A DNA stretch of 64,000 nucleotides from CAIKMD01 sp963740675 (GTDB lineage: Bacteria; Pseudomonadota; Alphaproteobacteria; ATCC43930; CGMCC-115725), in the NCBI GenBank assembly GCA_963740675.1, contig CAVUFS010000011.1, positions 124,001 through 188,000 on the forward strand, in the 5' to 3' direction. The notes under the pieces were generated by a model. The model was not told the origin of the DNA. It was given only the letters and a program-made list of their open reading frames with translations, and made no database searches. Positions 59,809 to 64,000 of the stretch are shown here, piece after piece. The stretch's first letter is position 1. Each line of letters opens with the position of its first letter. A program made the translations under genes and the position numbers.

Positions 59809-61064
59809 ACCATCTCCGAGGCACCGAGGCGCCGAATGATCTCGTCCACGATCTGGTCGGCCGACGGACCGATATCTATTGTCAATGGCTCTTCGCTGGG
59901 ATCGGGTTCTTCGAGGGCGTCGATCTGGCTCATTAGCAGGCTTGCGGGCATGAAATGGTCACGACGCCCCGCGAGCCGCTGGGCGATCACGTCACGGCTG
60001 CCGCGCAGATAGACCAGCCGCACCCCCGGCCGATCCCCGACGATGATCTGGCGATAGGATCGCTTGAGCGCCGAGCAGGTGATGATGCCCGGCTGCTTGT
60101 TCGCACGCTGACGATCGATCCACGCGGCGACACGTGCGAGCCAGGGCTCGCGATCCGCATCGCTCAACGGTATGCCCGCCTGCATCTTAGCTATGTTCGC
60201 CCCTGGATGAAGGGTGTCGCCTTCTACGAACGGCCAGCCGAGACGCGCAGCCAAGGCTTGCGCAATAGTCGACTTTCCCGCGCCCGAAACCCCCATGATG
60301 ATAAGGATCGGCGGGCTCCCACGGTGAGCGCGCGCGCTGTCGAGACGCTGCACGCCGTCGCGGCCGCCGACGAAGACCGGGTCGGCGCGCCCGATGAAAA
60401 GGCCACACTCGACAACGCCGACAATATCGCGGATACGTCGCTCCAGCAGCGCTGCGTCGGCGATCGAACCGAAGTTGCAATCGAGAATGCGGTTGCCGTT
60501 GTCGGTCGTGAAGGGCGCGCCACCGGGCGAGGCGCGCAAATCGACGTGCGCGCCGAGCACCTCGAGCGATGCCTGGGTCGCCTCAAAGCCGAAAGCGACA
60601 ACCTCGACCGGAACCAGCGCCAGCGCACCCAGCCGGTCCACCAATTTGGTTTCGTCCACGATGATGGCGAGTTGCTGGCTTGCCGCCGCCACGATCTTCT
60701 CGCGCAACAAGGCACCGCCGCGACCTTTGATCAGATTCAACGAGCCGCGCTCAACTTCATCGGCGCCATCGATGGTAAGGTCGATGCGGCGGTGCTCGGC
60801 AAAGGATGTCAGCGAAATACCTGCGGATTGCGCTTGAACCGCCGTGCGCTCCGAGGTCGCGATGCCAACAAAATGCAACCCCTCACGATGGCGTCGTGCA
60901 AGCGCCTCGATGGCGAACGCAGCGGTGGACCCGGTTCCCAATCCCACGATCATGCCGGGCTGCACCAGTTCAACCGCAGCCTCGGCGGCGGCGCGCTTCA
61001 GTGCGTCCTGCTCGCTACCGGACTGGTCGGGCGACGCGCTCAGGATGGGAGGCTGGGTCGGCAT
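59775..61064 (-). CDS. Fused ribose-5-phosphate isomerase A and gluconokinase
   Basis: A 429-residue bifunctional chain. RpiA part, about 18-240: GLGTGST (41-47), DGADE (99-103), KGRGGALLREK (113-123) with the catalytic Glu in REK, and DCNFG (195-199). Gluconokinase part, about 252-415: Walker A GVSGAGKS (258-265), ITCSALKRSYR (328-338) and GRRDHFMP (366-373). A linker of about 12 residues joins them with no stop or restart. ATG 61064 has TAGGAG eight bases upstream; an in-frame extension to 61205 lies inside pgl and is rejected. It converts ribulose-5-P to ribose-5-P and phosphorylates gluconate to 6-phosphogluconate, matching zwf and pgl upstream. Confidence 0.9.
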   Translation of the reverse strand: MPTQPPILSASPDQSGSEQDALKRAAAEAAVELVQPGMIVGLGTGSTAAFAIEALARRHREGLHFVGIATSERTAVQAQSAGISLTSFAEHRRIDLTIDGADEVERGSLNLIKGRGGALLREKIVAAASQQLAIIVDETKLVDRLGALALVPVEVVAFGFEATQASLEVLGAHVDLRASPGGAPFTTDNGNRILDCNFGSIADAALLERRIRDIVGVVECGLFIGRADPVFVGGRDGVQRLDSARAHRGSPPILIIMGVSGAGKSTIAQALAARLGWPFVEGDTLHPGANIAKMQAGIPLSDADREPWLARVAAWIDRQRANKQPGIITCSALKRSYRQIIVGDRPGVRLVYLRGSRDVIAQRLAGRRDHFMPASLLMSQIDALEEPDPSEEPLTIDIGPSADQIVDEIIRRLGASEMVCRNETQHLPS

Positions 61065-61080
61065 CGCCGCGCTCCTATTA

Positions 61081-61809
61081 TCACGCTCCTTCCCCGGCGG
61101 CCGCGCGATCGACGAACCAGTAGAGCTGACCAAGCGGCCGCACGCGAGCCGCCGGCGCTTGGCTGTGACCCGCGCGGATCTCACGCAGAATGGCTGCCTT
61201 CTCACGGCCCTCGACCAGGAATGCCACGCGGCGGCTGCTCTCGATCACGGGATAGGTCATCGTAATCCGAACTTCCGGCCGGCCATGCGCGACCGCTGCC
61301 ACCCAGCGGCTGCGGTCCTCCAACACCGGATCGCCGGGCAGCAGCGAGGCCGTGTGCCCGTCGGGTCCGAGACCGAGCAGCGTCACGTCGAAGAGTGGCC
61401 GGCTCGGCTCGAGCGCCGCCGCGCCGTAAGCCGTCTGCAGCACCTGCTCGTAGCGGCGCGCCGCATCATCCGGTGAGCCGTCGACAGGAACAGGATGGAT
61501 GTTCTCAGGCGGCACCGGTGCTTTGGCGAGCATCGCCTCGCGGACCATCCGATAGTTGCTGTCGGGATGATCGTACGGCACAAATCGCTCATCACCCCAA
61601 TACCACTCGACCCGCGGCCAAGGGAACCGCTCCTTGAACGCGCGTGCAGCAAGCAGTTCATAGAGCGCCTTCGGCGTCGATCCGCCGGATAGCGACACCC
61701 GGAAAGGACGGGTTGCCGCCAGTGCGGCTTCGGTGAGCCATGTAGCGACGTGGCGAGCCAAGGCCGAAGCGTCTGGCAGGATCTCGATGCGTCCAAGCGC
61801 TTCGGTCAT
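61081..61809 (-). CDS. pgl: 6-phosphogluconolactonase
   Basis: A 242-residue DevB/SOL-type lactonase. RVSLSGGSTPKALYELLA near 38-55, VEWYWGDERFVPYD near 68-81 and LGLGPDGHTASLLPGDP near 142-158 are the three family blocks. It hydrolyses 6-phosphogluconolactone from the Zwf reaction. Its ATG overlaps the stop of the HAD gene (ATGA), and the rpiA-gntK gene follows after 16 bases. Confidence 0.92.
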   Translation of the reverse strand: MTEALGRIEILPDASALARHVATWLTEAALAATRPFRVSLSGGSTPKALYELLAARAFKERFPWPRVEWYWGDERFVPYDHPDSNYRMVREAMLAKAPVPPENIHPVPVDGSPDDAARRYEQVLQTAYGAAALEPSRPLFDVTLLGLGPDGHTASLLPGDPVLEDRSRWVAAVAHGRPEVRITMTYPVIESSRRVAFLVEGREKAAILREIRAGHSQAPAARVRPLGQLYWFVDRAAAGEGA

Positions 61810-62633
61810 GCCGCATTTCCTACGGCTCCGAGGATGAAGCGCTCCATCGCCTTTGCGAATCCTTCATCGTTGTAGGAATCCGTGACGACGCTAGCCTGGG
61901 CCTTTACCTCGTCGGATGCATTCCCCATCGCGATGCTGAACCCAGAGCGCTTGAACATCAGCACGTCATTAGGTTGATCGCCGATGGTGGCAATCTCCTC
62001 CACCGGTACGCCGAAATGTCCAGCGAGATAGTCCGCGACGACGCCCTTGTTCGCGTCTTTGTTGGTGATGTCGAGGTAGTAGGGCTGCGACCGCTTCACC
62101 GTCGCGCTGTCCTTCAAACTTGCCTGGACCGCTGCCTCGCAGGCTTGGACCCGTGCGTAATCATCGCTCACAGCAACGATCTTGGCAGCGTGATCGAGCT
62201 GACCCTCGAACGTCTGCACGACTTTCGGCTCGAAGCGCACCGTCCAAGCCTCGCGCGCAACGTGCGGCGCATCGGCACGCGTAATCAGCCATTCGGTGCT
62301 GGTATAGACCCAGGCGTCGAGTTTACACGCACGGATGAGGTCGAGCGCCTGCCGGGCGATTGCCCCCGGTATCATCTTCTGCGCCAGCACGGTTAGATCG
62401 CGCTTGACGAAGACGCCGCCATTGAAGCCGGCGATCGGTGTGTCGATCTCGAGCGCATCGAAGAGCATGGCCATACCACGCGGCGGCCGCCCGCTCGTAA
62501 TGGCGAAGCGGATGCCGGCGCGACGCAACGCGATGACGGCAGCTTGTGCGCGCGACGTCAAAACCTTGTTCTCCGTGACGAGCGTGCCGTCGACATCCGC
62601 TAGTACCAGCGAGATCTTACAATTCGTATCCAC
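61806..62633 (-). CDS. Cof-type HAD-IIB phosphatase
   Basis: A 275-residue haloacid dehalogenase-superfamily phosphatase with a C2b cap. Motif I ADVDGTLV near 12-19, motif II TSGRPP near 46, motif III Lys around 194-202 (NKDANKGVVADYLAG) and motif IV IGDQPNDVLMF near 218-228. The start is GTG 62633 with GGAGGG six bases upstream. It dephosphorylates a sugar phosphate; within this operon a phosphogluconate or glucose-phosphate intermediate is plausible. Starts 21 bases after zwf and overlaps pgl by four bases. Confidence 0.85.
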   Translation of the reverse strand: MDTNCKISLVLADVDGTLVTENKVLTSRAQAAVIALRRAGIRFAITSGRPPRGMAMLFDALEIDTPIAGFNGGVFVKRDLTVLAQKMIPGAIARQALDLIRACKLDAWVYTSTEWLITRADAPHVAREAWTVRFEPKVVQTFEGQLDHAAKIVAVSDDYARVQACEAAVQASLKDSATVKRSQPYYLDITNKDANKGVVADYLAGHFGVPVEEIATIGDQPNDVLMFKRSGFSIAMGNASDEVKAQASVVTDSYNDEGFAKAMERFILGAVGNAA

Positions 62634-62654
62634 AAGGCCCTCCGTCGCTTTCGA

Positions 62655-64000
62655 TCAGTCCAGCGGCCGCCAGGCATAGCCGTCACGTGCGAGCAGCTCG
62701 TCCGCTGCAACCGGTCCATCACCGCCGGCGCTGTAATTGGGGAAATCCTTCGGCACGTTATGCTCCCAGGCATCGAGAATCGGCTGCACGGCGCGCCAAC
62801 CGGCCTCGACATTGTCGGCGCGCTGGAACAGCGTCGCGTCGCCGATCATGCAGTCGTAGATCAGGGTCTCATAGCCGGTGTTGGGCGCCATCTGGAAAAA
62901 GGTCTTGTAGGCGAAGTCCATGCTGACGGTGCTGAGCCTTACAGACGGGCCAGGCCGCTTGGCCGCGAACTCGAGCGCAATCCCCTCATCCGGCGCGATC
63001 CGCAAGAATCATCCAGTTGGGATGCATGCGCTCGACTTGAGTACCGCGGAAGAGCGTGTACGGCGCCTGATAGAAGCGGATCGCAATTTCGGTCGACCTG
63101 CTCTTTAGATATTTGCCGGTGCGCAGATAGAACGGCACGCCGGCCCAGCGCCAGTTCTCGATCTGCAGCTTGCAGGCGATGAAGGTTTCGACGTTCGAAT
63201 CCGGCGCCACGTCGGGCTCTTCGCGATAAGCGCTGACCTGCTTGCCGAGGACAGTTCCCGCGCCGTACTGGCCGCGCACGGCATTCACCAGCGCCTCCGA
63301 TTCCGTCATTGGCTGGATCGCCTCAATGACCTCGGCCTTCTTTGCCCGTACAGCGTCAGCATCGAAAGAGGTCGGCGGCTCCATCGCGGTCATCGCCAGG
63401 AGCTGGAACATGTGATTGGGCACCATGTCGCGAAGCGCGCCGGTCTTCTCGTAGAACTTTCCGCGCCGTTCGACACCGATCGTTTCGGCCGCCGTGATCT
63501 GGACGTGCTCGATATGCTCGCGATTCCAGATCGGCTCGAACAAACCATTGGCAAAGCGTAGCGCCATGACGTTCTGCACGGTCTCTTTGCCGAGGAAATG
63601 ATCGATGCGATAGATTTGGTGCTCTTTGAGCGTTTCCAGGATGTGCGCGTTGAGCGCCTTGGCAGACGCAAGATCATGGCCGAAAGGCTTCTCGATCACG
63701 ACCCGGCGCCAACAGCCTTCCGTCTCACCGACCAGGGTCGCGGCGCCGAGGCCAGAGACGACCGGGCCAAAGAAACGATCGGCAACCGCGAGATAGAACA
63801 GATAATTGCCCGCCGTGCCCACACGAGCGTCTAGCTCGGCGAGATGCCCGCCTAGCCGGCGATACGTCTCCGGATCATTTAGATCGCCCTGTACATATGT
63901 CATGCGATCGGTAAGCCAGCGCCACGACGGCTCGTCGAGGGAATCGATGTGGAATTCGCCGCTGCTCTCGCGGACGAACTCGTTCATCATCTGTGTCAGA
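62655..64000 (-). pseudogene. zwf: Glucose-6-phosphate 1-dehydrogenase, 5' end outside the window, frame broken once
   Basis: The frame enters from the right edge (the first ATG in view, 63990, is internal; the NAD(P)-binding N-terminus lies outside). It reads WRWLTDRMTYVQGDLND, YRIDHFLGKETVQN (substrate-binding RIDHxLGKE motif) and FEPIWNREHIEHVQI, then breaks close to 63005. After skipping one base it continues RIAPDEGIALEFAAKRPGP, which fits the expected ...IRIxPDEGI of Zwf, and ends at 62655. The reaction is glucose-6-P to 6-phosphogluconolactone. Since pgl, gntK and rpiA beside it are intact, a one-base sequencing error is the simpler reading. Confidence 0.88.

Noticed and set aside
61065..61205. 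N-terminal extension of the RpiA-GntK protein
   Set aside because: It lies inside pgl, is Arg-rich, and ATG 61064 has a good TAGGAG site.
1..64000. Insertion sequences, prophage or integrase genes
   Set aside because: No transposase, recombinase or phage structural protein was recognised on either strand; the only mobile-type signals are the palindromes, the GIY-YIG cassette and the tRNA fragment.

Overview
The window is high-GC DNA (by eye above 60% G+C, with a strong GCG/CGC codon bias) from an alphaproteobacterium, most likely Hyphomicrobiales (Rhizobiales) or a related order. The grounds are codon use, many TRAP/ABC solute-binding proteins, MmgE/PrpD, hydantoinase, UbiD and form II molybdenum hydroxylase genes, and intergenic palindromes of the 'TCGTCATTGCGAG...' and 'CGTCATTCCCGCG...' kind that are familiar from that group. 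A closer identification is not supported.

Layout. (1) 1-56.7 kb is a long catabolic region, probably for aromatic or heterocyclic acids and amino-acid derivatives. 2-4544: two solute-binding proteins, an SDR dehydrogenase and a (frameshifted) flavin hydroxylase. 4655-9269 on the minus strand: two M24-fold proteins, a flavocytochrome-like FAD oxidoreductase and an ACMSD-type amidohydrolase. 9430-14612: hyuA, hyuB and an MmgE/PrpD gene. 14710-19120: aldehyde dehydrogenase of the ALDH7 type with a divergent Lrp regulator, ornithine aminotransferase and a putative arginine dihydrolase. 19176-24021: luciferase-like oxidoreductase, a GIY-YIG cassette, CapA-like protein, cyclase and flavin hydroxylase. 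24141-27539: MetE-like protein, acyl-CoA-dehydrogenase-fold monooxygenase, resorcylate-type decarboxylase. 27646-32238: livHMGF and a binding protein. 32346-43263: glyoxalase-fold (VOC) proteins, TauD-type dioxygenase, another M24 protein, bicupin, UbiD decarboxylase, LigB dioxygenase, PEP-mutase/ICL-superfamily lyase, binding protein, LigI-like lactonase. 43367-49517: Tat-exported amidohydrolase, molybdenum hydroxylase large subunit, Tat-exported FAD reductase, EVE-domain protein. 49612-55404: second molybdenum hydroxylase large subunit, TRAP binding protein, VOC protein, luciferase-like oxidoreductase. A pentapeptide-repeat protein closes this part.

(2) 56754-57135 has no gene. It contains a degenerate palindromic repeat and a clean 3' half of tRNA-Gln(UUG), the kind of remnant left by tRNA-targeted integration. 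(3) 57136-64000 on the minus strand is a different functional block: zwf, a Cof-type HAD phosphatase, pgl, an rpiA-gntK gene fusion and a large GH63/MGH1-like glucosidase, apparently one operon for glucose oxidation through 6-phosphogluconate.

Three features stand out. First, about a dozen compound palindromes share the same outer ends (CGTCAT...ATGACG) and sit at eight of the ten convergent gene junctions. One pair of them brackets a small GIY-YIG nuclease gene with almost no spare sequence, which looks like a self-contained mobile cassette whose nuclease may serve the whole repeat family. Second, RpiA and gluconokinase are fused in one chain. Third, five reading-frame breaks (flavin hydroxylase, M24 protein, ALDH start, livG, zwf) lie in otherwise intact genes; sequencing indels are more likely than five independent decays, so these frames should be rechecked before calling pseudogenes. 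Only one transcription regulator (Lrp type) is encoded in the whole window, and there is no transposase, integrase, rRNA or CRISPR array.
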